Positions 14,871 through 21,685 of a stretch of 48,998 nucleotides of DNA are shown piece by piece (the stretch's first letter is position 1; each line of letters begins with the position of its first letter). Location: positions 1-48,998 of the forward strand of contig PLEG01000335.1 of NCBI GenBank assembly GCA_003136975.1. Reading direction: 5' to 3'. The notes beneath the pieces are model-generated. The model was not told the DNA's origin. It worked only from the letters and a program-made list of their open reading frames with translations, and made no database searches. Made by a program: the position numbers and the translations under genes. This DNA is from Gemmatimonadota bacterium. Its GTDB lineage: Bacteria; Gemmatimonadota; Gemmatimonadetes; Gemmatimonadales; Gemmatimonadaceae.

Positions 14871-15056
14871 TTACGGCCGCGAGATGTTGAGGTCGTGGAC
14901 CTTCTTGAGTGCAGCCTCGCCCTGCGCATGATGAACGGAATCAGCCTTGGCCTGGGCGGTGGCGGAGTCAGCAGCAGCGTTGTGTCCCTTGCTGCACGCA
15001 GCGACTGCAATGAGTGACATCACGATGGCGATGCGGAAGAATGAGAGAGAACGCAT
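14871..15056 (-). CDS. Small lipoprotein (61 aa)
   Basis: The protein starts MRSLSFFRIAIVMSLIAVAAC, a typical lipoprotein signal with the lipobox VAAC (cysteine 21), followed by SKG and a hydrophilic Ala/Lys/Asp/His-rich tail of 40 residues. It should be lipid-anchored in the envelope after cleavage by signal peptidase II. Small plasmid lipoproteins of this size act in entry exclusion or as lysis proteins; neither role can be shown here. ATG 15056 has GGAG eight bases upstream. A strong terminator follows. Confidence 0.8.
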   Translation of the reverse strand: MRSLSFFRIAIVMSLIAVAACSKGHNAAADSATAQAKADSVHHAQGEAALKKVHDLNISRP

Positions 15057-15106
15057 GGTGGAGGCTCCAAAGGAGTGAGAAGGAAAGGAACTTCGTATAG
15101 GATGTG

Positions 15107-15117
15107 ATGCACCCGCG
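15107..15117 (-). promoter_or_regulatory. Leader element 19 box
   Basis: A perfect copy of CGCGGGTGCAT, 50 nt before the lipoprotein start. A separate stem-loop (15148-15182) lies upstream. Confidence 0.55.
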
Positions 15118-15147
15118 TGTCAGGTTGAGCCACTACATAATATGCGT

Positions 15148-15182
15148 GGGGCGGGATGGCGTGAACACATCATCCACCGCCC
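15148..15182. repeat. Stem-loop downstream of a gene
   Basis: GGGCG and GGAT pair with ATCC and CGCCC (9 bp with a 2-nt bulge), 17 nt after the stop at 15200. There is no T run, so termination is doubtful. Confidence 0.45.
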
Positions 15183-15199
15183 TGCCTGTAGTTGCCGGG

Positions 15200-15631
15200 C
15201 TACTGGGGTCCTGTGCCGTCCCATTCGATTTCGACTCGGACGCGCGCGGTGAAGTTGAGTTGCCGTCCCTCATCAAGATCGAGCACGATGCGGACGAGCT
15301 CGCAGCCCTGAGACTTGGCTGTACCCTGGCGGAGTAACTCGGTGAGAGCATGTGCGTTCGGTGCTGGTTCCGCGACCCAGAACGGGGCGACCTTCCGACC
15401 GTAGTGAGTGAGCACCAGGAAGCGACCGAGCGACAACAAGCTGACCTCGGCGTAGCCATAATGGCGATTAGCCCCAGCGCAGATGGTGGAATTGGCCCCA
15501 TCCATGTCCACGAGGCGAGTGTCAGGCACCAGATCACCAAGCAGCTTGGCGGCGGCGTGGAAGCGCCGGCGTTGATCACAATCGGTCGAGATCGTGGAGA
15601 AAGGCGAGAATGTTTGGAGAAGGTTGGTCAC
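15200..15631 (-). CDS. Hypothetical protein (143 aa)
   Basis: The GTG 15631 overlaps the upstream stop (GTGA) and has GGAG six bases before it, so translation is coupled to the zinc-ribbon gene. The protein has an N-terminal helical part (DQRRRFHAAAKLLGDLVPDT), a beta-rich centre (GYAEVSLLSLGRFLVLTHYG) and ends in LNFTARVRVEIEWDGTGPQ. The final VRVEIEWDGT echoes a beta-strand end seen in several neighbours. The family is not recognised. Confidence 0.7.
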   Translation of the reverse strand: MTNLLQTFSPFSTISTDCDQRRRFHAAAKLLGDLVPDTRLVDMDGANSTICAGANRHYGYAEVSLLSLGRFLVLTHYGRKVAPFWVAEPAPNAHALTELLRQGTAKSQGCELVRIVLDLDEGRQLNFTARVRVEIEWDGTGPQ

Positions 15632-15843
15632 TTGGATCTCCGATTGTCTGGGCTGATTGTCTTATCGAGACAAGGATGTTCTGGCTCGCCGGCGAAACGA
15701 TGCCAATCGCAAAAGCAGCACGTCATCCCGATCAGGGAGCCGTCATCGTCGTACAAGTGGAACTGCCAGCCGTCCTTGCACTCGGGACAGGGTGTAGTCC
15801 CTCCAGGCTCTTGCATTTTGGCTTCAAGGTCCGGCATGTCCAT
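15628..15843 (-). CDS. Zinc-ribbon protein (71 aa)
   Basis: The protein has CPEC near residue 19 and CCFC near residue 42, separated by an aromatic strand-rich loop (KDGWQFHLYDDDGSLIGMT). This is a CxxC/CxxC zinc ribbon filling most of the protein. Such single-ribbon proteins often bind nucleic acid or another protein. The start ATG 15843 (or ATG 15837) is 31 nt after leader element 20. Its stop overlaps the next start. Confidence 0.75.
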   Translation of the reverse strand: MDMPDLEAKMQEPGGTTPCPECKDGWQFHLYDDDGSLIGMTCCFCDWHRFAGEPEHPCLDKTISPDNRRSK

Positions 15844-15874
15844 TCGCGCTCTCGCATTCAGTGGATGACAGTAG

Positions 15875-15926
15875 GTGCGCCCGCGAAGGGAGCCGGGAAT
15901 CCCGGCGACCGGCCCGACCCCCTTCG
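15875..15926 (-). promoter_or_regulatory. Leader element 20 (nested hairpins plus box)
   Basis: The outer stem CGAAGGG/CCCTTCG (7 bp) encloses GCCGGG-ATT-CCCGGC (6 bp) and is followed by CGGGCGCAC. The start is 31 nt downstream. Confidence 0.65.
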
Positions 15927-15936
15927 TTGTTCGCCG

Positions 15937-16665
15937 CTATGCCGCGTCAGCCACGCCCCACAAGCGGATGTAGTTCCGGATTGCGGCCGCAATCTCGATC
16001 CGGTAGTCCGTCGCGGGGTTGCTCAGAAGAAACTCGGGTGGGGCGAGGGCGCGCGCTTCCGCGCTGTCGTCCAAGAGTCCGACCGCTGCATCCACACCCA
16101 TCCGCTCGATCTGGGCGGTGGCGTCCCACTCGAGGGTAGCGTCGAACTCGATGTGCCGGTCATGCACCCGAGTCACGGGAATGAACTTGGCGATGACGCG
16201 CGGTCCGGTCGTCGGCGCAGGTTCATGGTACGCTCGCTGGCGGCCAGTTGGGAATGTCACAGTCACGACCGTCTTGGTGTCGAGCACGACCTCCCGCTGG
16301 ATGTCCAGATCGTAGACCGCGACCATGAAATCACCCTCTCCCTCGGCGGTGGCGAGGAGTTTCGCGTGGTTCGCGATCCCTTCGAGCCGGGCTTCGGTGA
16401 AAGCCAGGCAGGTCTGGTGATCGCCACCAGCTTGAACGAACACGACGTACCGCTCGAGGGTCTCGGGGGTGATCGGATCGAGCCCGCGATTGGCGTTATC
16501 GCGGCGGCATATCTCCGCATTATCACCGATCGTGATTCCTGCCTTGGGGTCGGCGTCGAAGTCGAAGCTGAACCACGGCACATGGAGGCCAAGGGTGCAG
16601 GCAGCCAGGAAGCGCTGCTTCTGAATGCGATCGACGGGTGAGACGGCGGGAATTGAAGCGAGCAT
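15937..16665 (-). CDS. Hypothetical protein (242 aa)
   Basis: The ATG 16665 has AGGAG eight bases upstream. The protein is mixed alpha/beta with hydrophobic strands (YVVFVQAGGDHQTCLAF, DFMVAVYDLD, TKTVVTVTFPTGRQ), IPVTRVHDRHIEFDATLEWD, and a C-terminal amphipathic helix (DYRIEIAAAIRNYIRLWG). No membrane segment or recognised catalytic motif is visible. It lies in the stretch of four genes whose leader hairpins are nearly identical. Confidence 0.7.
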   Translation of the reverse strand: MLASIPAVSPVDRIQKQRFLAACTLGLHVPWFSFDFDADPKAGITIGDNAEICRRDNANRGLDPITPETLERYVVFVQAGGDHQTCLAFTEARLEGIANHAKLLATAEGEGDFMVAVYDLDIQREVVLDTKTVVTVTFPTGRQRAYHEPAPTTGPRVIAKFIPVTRVHDRHIEFDATLEWDATAQIERMGVDAAVGLLDDSAEARALAPPEFLLSNPATDYRIEIAAAIRNYIRLWGVADAA

Positions 16666-16703
16666 CGGTGTGGCTCCTATATATAGAAGGGGGATGCCGA
16701 TGG

Positions 16704-16745
16704 ATGCACTCGCGGGGCGGAAGGCTTAGGAGCTCTCACCCCGCG
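16704..16745 (-). promoter_or_regulatory. Leader element 21 (7-bp hairpin plus box)
   Basis: CGCGGGG pairs with CCCCGCG, with CTAAGCC in the loop, followed by the box CGCGAGTGCAT. The start is 38 nt downstream. Confidence 0.68.
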
Positions 16746-16762
16746 GGGAACAGTCACACGTC

Positions 16763-16996
16763 CTACTCGCCCGGCCGTATCAGTGGACGGTCACCTGTGC
16801 CTTCCACAGCCTCCGGCACAAAATCGCTGTAGTCAATGCAGCAGGCACCGCCTGGGACGCGGACCTCGACCATGACGCCGAACGGCGTCCTCGACCACTC
16901 GCACACGGCCGTAATTGTCCCCTCGTACCCGGACGTAGTGCCGTGCATCCCAACATATGGCGCGGGCCTGGTGGCAAATGCGGGGGCGTTAATCAT
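16763..16996 (-). CDS. Small hypothetical protein (77 aa)
   Basis: The ATG 16996 has GGAG five bases upstream; the frame to 17071 would run through the leader hairpin. The protein (MINAPAFATRPAPYVGMHGT...) is beta-rich: GYEGTITAVCEWSRTPFGVM, VEVRVPGGACCIDYSDFVP. It looks like a small beta-barrel with a Cys-Cys pair. The family is not recognised. Confidence 0.62.
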   Translation of the reverse strand: MINAPAFATRPAPYVGMHGTTSGYEGTITAVCEWSRTPFGVMVEVRVPGGACCIDYSDFVPEAVEGTGDRPLIRPGE

Positions 16997-17031
16997 TGTG
17001 GCTCCGATATCAAAGATGGGTATGCCACTGG

Positions 17032-17076
17032 ATACGCTCGCGGGGTGGATAGGCTTGAGAGCCCCACCCACCCCGC
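17032..17076 (-). promoter_or_regulatory. Leader element 22 (9-bp hairpin plus box)
   Basis: GCGGGGTGG pairs perfectly with CCACCCCGC; the loop holds GGCTCTCAAGCC with its own small stem. The box CGCGAGCGTAT follows and the start is 35 nt away. The loop shares a CTNAAGCCT core with element 21. Confidence 0.68.
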
Positions 17077-17108
17077 TGGCACAGCTACATCCTGCCCGCC
17101 TTGCCGAA

Positions 17109-17591
17109 TCAGTAAATGGTCACCGCGGCGAGCCACTCGCGGCCGGGAATGACGACCTCGCGAGCGACTGTCTCCCCTCGCGCGACGACGCCAATCCATC
17201 GCGGGCCAGTGATACGGGCCGGGTGGACTCTCCGAACAGGTGTGACGATTTCACCGGCCGTTGCACCTGCCCCTGTTCCGCTTTTACTCTCAACGTCGCG
17301 AAGCAGCCGGTAGGGCCTGCCGAGTTGCACATTCGTCAGGTCGAAATCGGGCGATAGCTTCGGGTTCTCGGGTTTGAGTAGATCGACTTCGACGCTTTTC
17401 TCTTCGGGTGTGTGGACTCGGAACACGGTACCGATGCTCGCCGGGTCGCGGAGAATGACCATCGCCTGTAGGGCAGCCTCAACCGGGGTGGGAGAATCGA
17501 GGTCGATCGACCACTCGACGATACGGCTGACACGTTCCGGCTCATCTGCTCGGGTGACTGCACCGTGGGCACGTTCAAGGATTGCGGGCAT
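17109..17591 (-). CDS. Hypothetical protein, paralogue of the next upstream gene (160 aa)
   Basis: The ATG 17591 (MPAILERAHGAV...) is 36 nt after leader element 23; the longer frame to 17621 would start inside the element. The middle part WSIDLDSPTPVEAALQAM, LRDPASIGTVFRVHTPEE and VQLGRPYRLLRDVE aligns closely with the upstream neighbour, and both end in REVVIPGREWLAA or a variant. The two are tandem duplicates, probably beta-rich and soluble. The family is not recognised. Confidence 0.72.
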   Translation of the reverse strand: MPAILERAHGAVTRADEPERVSRIVEWSIDLDSPTPVEAALQAMVILRDPASIGTVFRVHTPEEKSVEVDLLKPENPKLSPDFDLTNVQLGRPYRLLRDVESKSGTGAGATAGEIVTPVRRVHPARITGPRWIGVVARGETVAREVVIPGREWLAAVTIY

Positions 17592-17627
17592 AACTGGGTT
17601 GGGTATGGGTGGAGGTCTCAATCAGTT

Positions 17628-17662
17628 ATGCGCTCGCGGGGTGGGGAGAGTCCCCACCCCGC
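17628..17662 (-). promoter_or_regulatory. Leader element 23 (12-bp hairpin plus box)
   Basis: GCGGGGTGGGGA pairs perfectly with TCCCCACCCCGC around a 3-nt loop, followed by the box CGCGAGCGCAT. It is the longest stem in the set. The start is 36 nt downstream. Confidence 0.72.
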
Positions 17663-17670
17663 GCCCATGG

Positions 17671-18174
17671 TCAATCGAGCGGTGCCGCAGAGAGCCACGC
17701 CCGGCTTGGAATGATGACCTCCTCTGCCGCTACGCTGCCGCGCGGAACGACAGCCACCCATCGCTGGATCGGACTGTCCTTGCAATGGAGCGCCCGGATA
17801 GGAGTCACGAGCTGACCCGCCCTCGCCATGACCCCATTCCCGTCCGCATTCTCGAGATCCCGCGCGAGTCGGTAGGGCTGGCCCACTTGGATTGAGGTGT
17901 AGAGGGGTTCCCGATCGAGCGTGACCGGCCGGTCGGGGTCACGGACGTCGATCTTCATGCTCGATCCGTCGGGCTCGTATACCGTGAACACCGTGGCGAA
18001 GCTAACGGGGTCGCGGTGTGCCTCCAGTGCCTGGATTGCGGCATCGGCCGGTGACGTACTTATGAGGCTGATCGACCAGATGACTGTACGCTCTGCAGTA
18101 CCCTGATCCGGTGTGGCTCCGGACTGATCGGTGATCTTGGTTCGGGAAGCAGGTTCGGCGGCGACAACTGTCAT
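17671..18174 (-). CDS. Hypothetical protein, paralogue of the downstream gene (167 aa)
   Basis: The ATG 18174 has GAGG six bases upstream. The protein shares with the 160-residue neighbour the blocks WSISLISTSPADAAIQALEA, HRDPVSFATVFTVYEPDG, IQVGQPYRLARDLENADGNG and VAAEEVIIPSRAWLSAA. The first 25 residues are Ala/Pro/Thr-rich and look disordered. The paralogue pair points to a local duplication that also copied the leader hairpin. The function is unknown. Confidence 0.72.
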   Translation of the reverse strand: MTVVAAEPASRTKITDQSGATPDQGTAERTVIWSISLISTSPADAAIQALEAHRDPVSFATVFTVYEPDGSSMKIDVRDPDRPVTLDREPLYTSIQVGQPYRLARDLENADGNGVMARAGQLVTPIRALHCKDSPIQRWVAVVPRGSVAAEEVIIPSRAWLSAAPLD

Positions 18175-18219
18175 GGGTAGCCTCAGTATCGATGAATGGA
18201 AGAAGGGGTCTCCATTCTG

Positions 18220-18249
18220 ATGCGCCTGCGGGCTCCCCGGTCTCGCGGC
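18220..18249 (-). promoter_or_regulatory. Leader element 24 (hairpin plus box)
   Basis: GCCGCG pairs with CGC(A)GGC (one bulged A) and is followed by GCAT, giving the box CGCAGGCGCAT. The start is 45 nt downstream. Confidence 0.5.
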
Positions 18250-18291
18250 AACAGGGTGATCAGATCCCCGTCGCCGGCGAGTGCCACCCCA

Positions 18292-19803
18292 TCACCCGAA
18301 TAGAGCAAGCTGCGCGCGAGTTGGTACGGGGGAAGCCAGCACGGCTGCCGTCTGCTCCGTGGTCGCAACCTTCCCCGCCTCGCCTATGTGCTCCACAATC
18401 TCACTGGACGCTACCGACCCTGCGCGCCCGGTCGATCGAGCGATCACGTCCGCGAACAGTTCGACGTGGACACCTTGCCCAACGACCTCGCCGGCGGTTG
18501 TCATTGCATCGCCCAGCTCATAAGAGTCCGGCACACCGTTGAACCGGCGCATTTCAGATAGGGTGAGCCAGCGGTACGTATCCGGTCGTGAGGGATGCGG
18601 AACAACGGGTGAGTCACCCTGACCCGCGAGCATTCTCTTTTTGAGGGCGCCTACCGCCTTTGCCTCCAAGTCGATCGTTTGGATTCCGAAGCCATTCCCC
18701 TTGGCGCCCTGCTTCTCGGCATGGTCGAATACCCAAGCCTTGCTCTCACGATCGAACCACTGACTGTCTGTGACCTCTGTGTCGAGGTACTCGCGCACGG
18801 GTCGGGTGGCCTCGCGCTCCTCTGGGAATGGTTCGAACCGGCTGCCATCCTCGGGAGTCTGGGCAACCATGATGGTGCGCTTCCGCTTTGTGGCATATCC
18901 ACAGGTGCTTGCATCCACCACTCGGCAGTCAACCGCGTACCCCATTCGTGAAAGAGCACCCCGAAGCAGGAAGGCAGTCTCACTAGTGGCGAACCCCGGG
19001 GCTTCCTCGATCACGATAGTCCGTGGATTAGTTCTTATGACTATCGCGAAAGCCCATGCCGCCATGTCGCCCAATGGGTGAGCGGTTGCTGGTAAAGTCC
19101 CATCGCGCTTCTGCCCGCCCGACCCTTTCGCCTGACGGGTAGCCATGCTCCATGGTTCGCACGGGATCCCCATCGTGAGTAGCTCGACCTTGGGGAGGTC
19201 GGCGAAGGCTGCCTCGTGTACGCTCATGCAGTACATGGATGCAGTGGGATGGTTCTGCTCATAAATAGCCGCGTAACGCTCGTCCCACTCCACAGCGAAC
19301 CTCGGGGTGAAGCCGGCGAGTCGAGCAGCCTCGGTCAGTAGCCCGCCACCAGAGAACACCGACCCCTCGCTACCATCACGGAGGCGCGAGGCAATACGGC
19401 GATCGAGCTCCGGTCGGGTAATGACTATCCGCCCTTCCTCGACTCTCACATGTATCGCTGCCCCGTCGCCGAATAGCTGGCGAAGGATGGGCGCGTTGAG
19501 ATCGATGACAGGTACACGGTGCGCGGTGTCATCACTCCTCCCAACCGTCTTGGCTGACACCCGATTCCCTGTCGGCATTGAGACCGGTACGATTTCGAGT
19601 GCCGCACTGTCACCATCGCCGGAAGTCGTGAGGCTCAGGTACACCCCCGGCAGAAAGCCAGCTCGTGAGAGGTACCTTCCCTGCGCGTAGTATCGCGGGT
19701 TCCCCTTCGCGCTACCCAGCTTGGCGGCCGTTACCCGGACAGCCATACGCCGGCGAGCGGTCGAGTTGAAGGAGGTTCCTGCTGATGGTGTGGCTACTGA
19801 CAT
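18292..19803 (-). CDS. DNA cytosine-5 methyltransferase (orphan)
   Basis: The enzyme would methylate C5 of cytosine in DNA using S-adenosylmethionine. Motif I is FSGGGL (150-155), the catalytic loop is GIPCEPWS with Cys 215, and motif VI appears as IEEAPGF (265-271), where most relatives have ENV. The C-terminal part has RFNGVPDSYELG and an EVVGQGVHVELF motif (IX/X-like). An extra 140-residue N-terminal domain (residues 21-135, strand-rich) precedes the catalytic core. No restriction gene is adjacent. It is the first gene of the leftward unit, so it would be made first, fitting an anti-restriction role. Start ATG 19803; the frame reaches 19842 through the leader box. Confidence 0.88.
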   Translation of the reverse strand: MSVATPSAGTSFNSTARRRMAVRVTAAKLGSAKGNPRYYAQGRYLSRAGFLPGVYLSLTTSGDGDSAALEIVPVSMPTGNRVSAKTVGRSDDTAHRVPVIDLNAPILRQLFGDGAAIHVRVEEGRIVITRPELDRRIASRLRDGSEGSVFSGGGLLTEAARLAGFTPRFAVEWDERYAAIYEQNHPTASMYCMSVHEAAFADLPKVELLTMGIPCEPWSMATRQAKGSGGQKRDGTLPATAHPLGDMAAWAFAIVIRTNPRTIVIEEAPGFATSETAFLLRGALSRMGYAVDCRVVDASTCGYATKRKRTIMVAQTPEDGSRFEPFPEEREATRPVREYLDTEVTDSQWFDRESKAWVFDHAEKQGAKGNGFGIQTIDLEAKAVGALKKRMLAGQGDSPVVPHPSRPDTYRWLTLSEMRRFNGVPDSYELGDAMTTAGEVVGQGVHVELFADVIARSTGRAGSVASSEIVEHIGEAGKVATTEQTAAVLASPVPTRAQLALFG

Positions 19804-19836
19804 AGGGATGGTCCGCGGTAGGGGTGACACCTTCAG

Positions 19837-19847
19837 ATGCACCCGCG
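19837..19847 (-). promoter_or_regulatory. Leader element 25 box (head of leftward unit)
   Basis: A perfect copy of CGCGGGTGCAT, 33 nt before the first gene of the leftward unit. No stem-loop is visible next to it in this copy. Confidence 0.55.
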
Positions 19848-20084
19848 CACCCCCACCGTCTCCCGATCAGATATCAACGGACTACTTCGACACCTACTCG
19901 ACCTGTATTAGGAGACCAAGGTGTCCAGGCTCCCGATCGCCGCAGGTTCATGACGCATGGCCACCCCGTAGATAGTCCGTCCGATACACCCCATCCCCAA
20001 CGGGTACCATGCTCTCAATACTTAACCGCCCCGCCTCCGATCGCTGCCGATACCCTCGCAGTACCATGACCCATAACCCAAAGA

Positions 20085-20125
20085 CCACACCTGTGGCGCG
20101 GCCACGCGCCGCGAATCTCAATGAT
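20085..20125. repeat. Hairpin repeat R1
   Basis: GACCACACC is followed by a stem GGCGCG-GCCA-CGCGCC and then CGCGAATCTCAATGA. About 41 bp agree with R4 at roughly 80 percent. Confidence 0.65.
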
Positions 20126-20188
20126 TACAGAGGCTACAAGACCGTGTGGTGTTGCGCTCGGGTACGCCGTGGTCAGTGAACAACACGA

Positions 20189-20217
20189 GTGCCGCGGAAC
20201 GCGGCGCGGTCTCAAGA
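20189..20217. repeat. Hairpin repeat R2
   Basis: The stem GCCGCG-GAA-CGCGGC is followed by GCGGTCTCAAGA. The second base pair is C-G where R1 has G-C and R3/R4 have T-A, with both sides changed. Confidence 0.6.
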
Positions 20218-20276
20218 CCCAGCCGGCCCGCCGGCGTGAGACCCTCACTGTTACCGACCCACTCGATCGCGAACCG

Positions 20277-20307
20277 GTGTCGCGTTCACGCGACGCGGAC
20301 TACAAGA
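20277..20307. repeat. Hairpin repeat R3
   Basis: The stem GTCGCG-TTCA-CGCGAC is followed by GCGGACTACAAGA. It lies 88 nt after R2. Confidence 0.6.
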
Positions 20308-20357
20308 GGGCATCCGGTACTCCGGCGCAGACCGGCCCAATCGCCGACGGGTCAACG

Positions 20358-20399
20358 ACCACACCAGTGTCGCGGCTACGCGACGCGATTCTCAATAAC
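20358..20399. repeat. Hairpin repeat R4
   Basis: GACCACACCA is followed by the stem GTCGCG-GCTA-CGCGAC and CGCGATTCTCAATAA. It is the closest relative of R1. Confidence 0.65.
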
Positions 20400-20520
20400 C
20401 TACGAGAGCCTCGCGATACGCTGAGGTCACCCGGCAGCCGGGAGGCTGCGTTCGACTGGACCTCGGGAAGAGACAGCACCTCGATCCAATGACCGCCACT
20501 CAAGGCAGAAGGCGCCCCCG

Positions 20521-20570
20521 CTGTACCAGCCTCGGATGCGACGAGGCTCTGGCTGTCCGCCCAATCTCAA
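20521..20570. repeat. Repeat R5 (second hairpin type)
   Basis: CTGTACCAGC opens a stem CCAG-CCTCG / CGAGG-CT-CTGG with loop GATGCGA, ending in AATCTCAACC. R6 repeats it 104 nt further on. Confidence 0.6.
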
Positions 20571-20624
20571 CCGAGCACATCACTCCAACCACCGAACCGG
20601 AACTCCAGGCATGAACCGCCCCTG

Positions 20625-20672
20625 CTGTACCAGCTACGGATGCGACGAGGCTCTGGCTCTCCCAGTTTCAAT
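20625..20672. repeat. Repeat R6 (second hairpin type)
   Basis: Almost the same as R5 over about 35 bp (CTGTACCAGC, then GGATGCGACGAGGCTCTGGC) but with a weakened stem, ending in GTTTCAATCC. Confidence 0.6.
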
Positions 20673-21470
20673 CCCCCATTACCAATCTGCGAACAGACTT
20701 TCACTCGTGTACCACCTACCAGACTCACGTCAATAGCAACAGCACCGCGACCACAGCACGAAGTGATGATTGAGACTTACATCATCCAAGGTACCCACCA
20801 CACCCTCAGCCTCGTCGGGCCGACCACATATGCACCACTACACACCATATGACCGGGTTTTGCGCAACGATTCGTTTTTGAAGGAGATGATCATTTAACA
20901 TGTTGAAACACAAGCGCTTGCATGAGCATGTTCGATAAGTATCACAGCCATTTGAATATTCAAATCACCGCCACTCGATTAGAAGCAAATCAACCGTTCC
21001 AATGGATACGGTGTTATTTGCACAGTGTGAAATACCAAAGAAGATGAGAATTGCTCAAACTCGATGATCTGCTGGTAATACTCTGGAGTCATAGGCGTTC
21101 ATCATCAGTGTGCGAAGCAATGTACTTGACCATTAGAGTATCGGCGATAACCGAGTTGGGTTGCACGTCTGCGCCATGTGCCCCATGAATGGCCACGAAC
21201 GATGCAGACGTATTGGGTGCGCAAAGCGGATCCACTCCACTGAGACTTTCACTGTGCGTCTCGGTATTTAAGTGTGGCCGGCTGCGGATCGAACTCTATA
21301 TCGATCTGGTCAAACTCGTGAAGCACGAAGAGGTCGTGCTCGTGGAGAGACTCGTAACACGCGGATCCAATTGTGGTCTTGCGGCTGGGGAGCCGACCGG
21401 TAACGCTCACTTAGCTACGGCGAGCCTCTCGGATGGACACGACTGCCTCTCAGTTGAGGTACGCAGCTAT

Positions 21471-21539
21471 TCGCATCAACTTAGGTGTTTTCCGCAGTCA
21501 GTCGCATCAACTTAGGTCATTTTTCTCGCCTACTTAGGT
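21471..21539 (+). repeat. Iteron-like direct repeats
   Basis: TCGCATCAACTTAGGT occurs twice exactly (21471-21486 and 21502-21517, spaced 31 bp) and its last eight bases (ACTTAGGT) a third time at 21532-21539. The inter-repeat sequence is T-rich. This pattern fits binding sites for a replication initiator or a regulator. Confidence 0.65.
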
Positions 21540-21599
21540 CTTTTTCGACTAGCAGCGGCACTGCTTGTCCCATCATATTTTAGAAAGCATATCTAAAAC

Positions 21600-21638
21600 A
21601 AAACGAAGAAAAGGCCACGGTGATTTCACCATGGCCTT
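21600..21638 (-). terminator. Terminator of the relaxation/coupling-protein unit
   Basis: AAGGCCATGGTGA pairs with TCACCGTGGCCTT (13 bp with one mismatch) around a 2-4-nt loop, followed on the minus strand by TTCTTCGTTTTG. It lies about 50 nt after the stop at 21686. It may also act on the plus strand. Confidence 0.8.
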
Positions 21639-21685
21639 CTGCTTATTGATCTTTACCCTACGGAGTTTCTTTCGAGATTGCCTAA

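Larger units (their letters stand above)
19848..21599. other. Gene-free region, candidate origin of transfer or replication
   Basis: No convincing gene is seen over about 1.75 kb. From 19.9 to 20.7 kb it holds the hairpin repeat array listed below. From about 20.85 to 21.6 kb it becomes AT-rich with short perfect palindromes (CAAGCGCTTG near 20912, TTTGAATATTCAAA near 20951) and iteron-like repeats (21471-21539). Leftward genes start on one side and coupling-protein and relaxation-like genes lie on the other. That is the usual setting of an oriT or oriV. No DnaA box or nic site could be named with confidence. Confidence 0.5.

Noticed and set aside
15610-16641. A 343-codon plus-strand open frame
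   Set aside because: Antisense to three minus-strand genes with overlaps, binding sites and leader elements.
401-19847. Integron-like cassette array with the hairpins as recombination sites
   Set aside because: Conserved bases lie on one side of the stem and not as complementary ends as in attC; the only recombinase-like gene lacks key residues. Not excluded, but a regulatory leader fits better.
20085-20672. CRISPR array
   Set aside because: Repeats are degenerate (70-80 percent), spacing near 90-105 nt is too long, and no cas gene is present.
20085-20672. tRNA array, because of unit length and TTCAA-like ends
   Set aside because: No unit forms a cloverleaf with acceptor, D, anticodon and T arms; only single hairpins can be drawn.
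21189-21515. A 108-codon plus-strand open frame next to the iterons
   Set aside because: No ribosome binding site, its 3' end lies in the iteron repeats, and its composition resembles no protein family; kept as non-coding.
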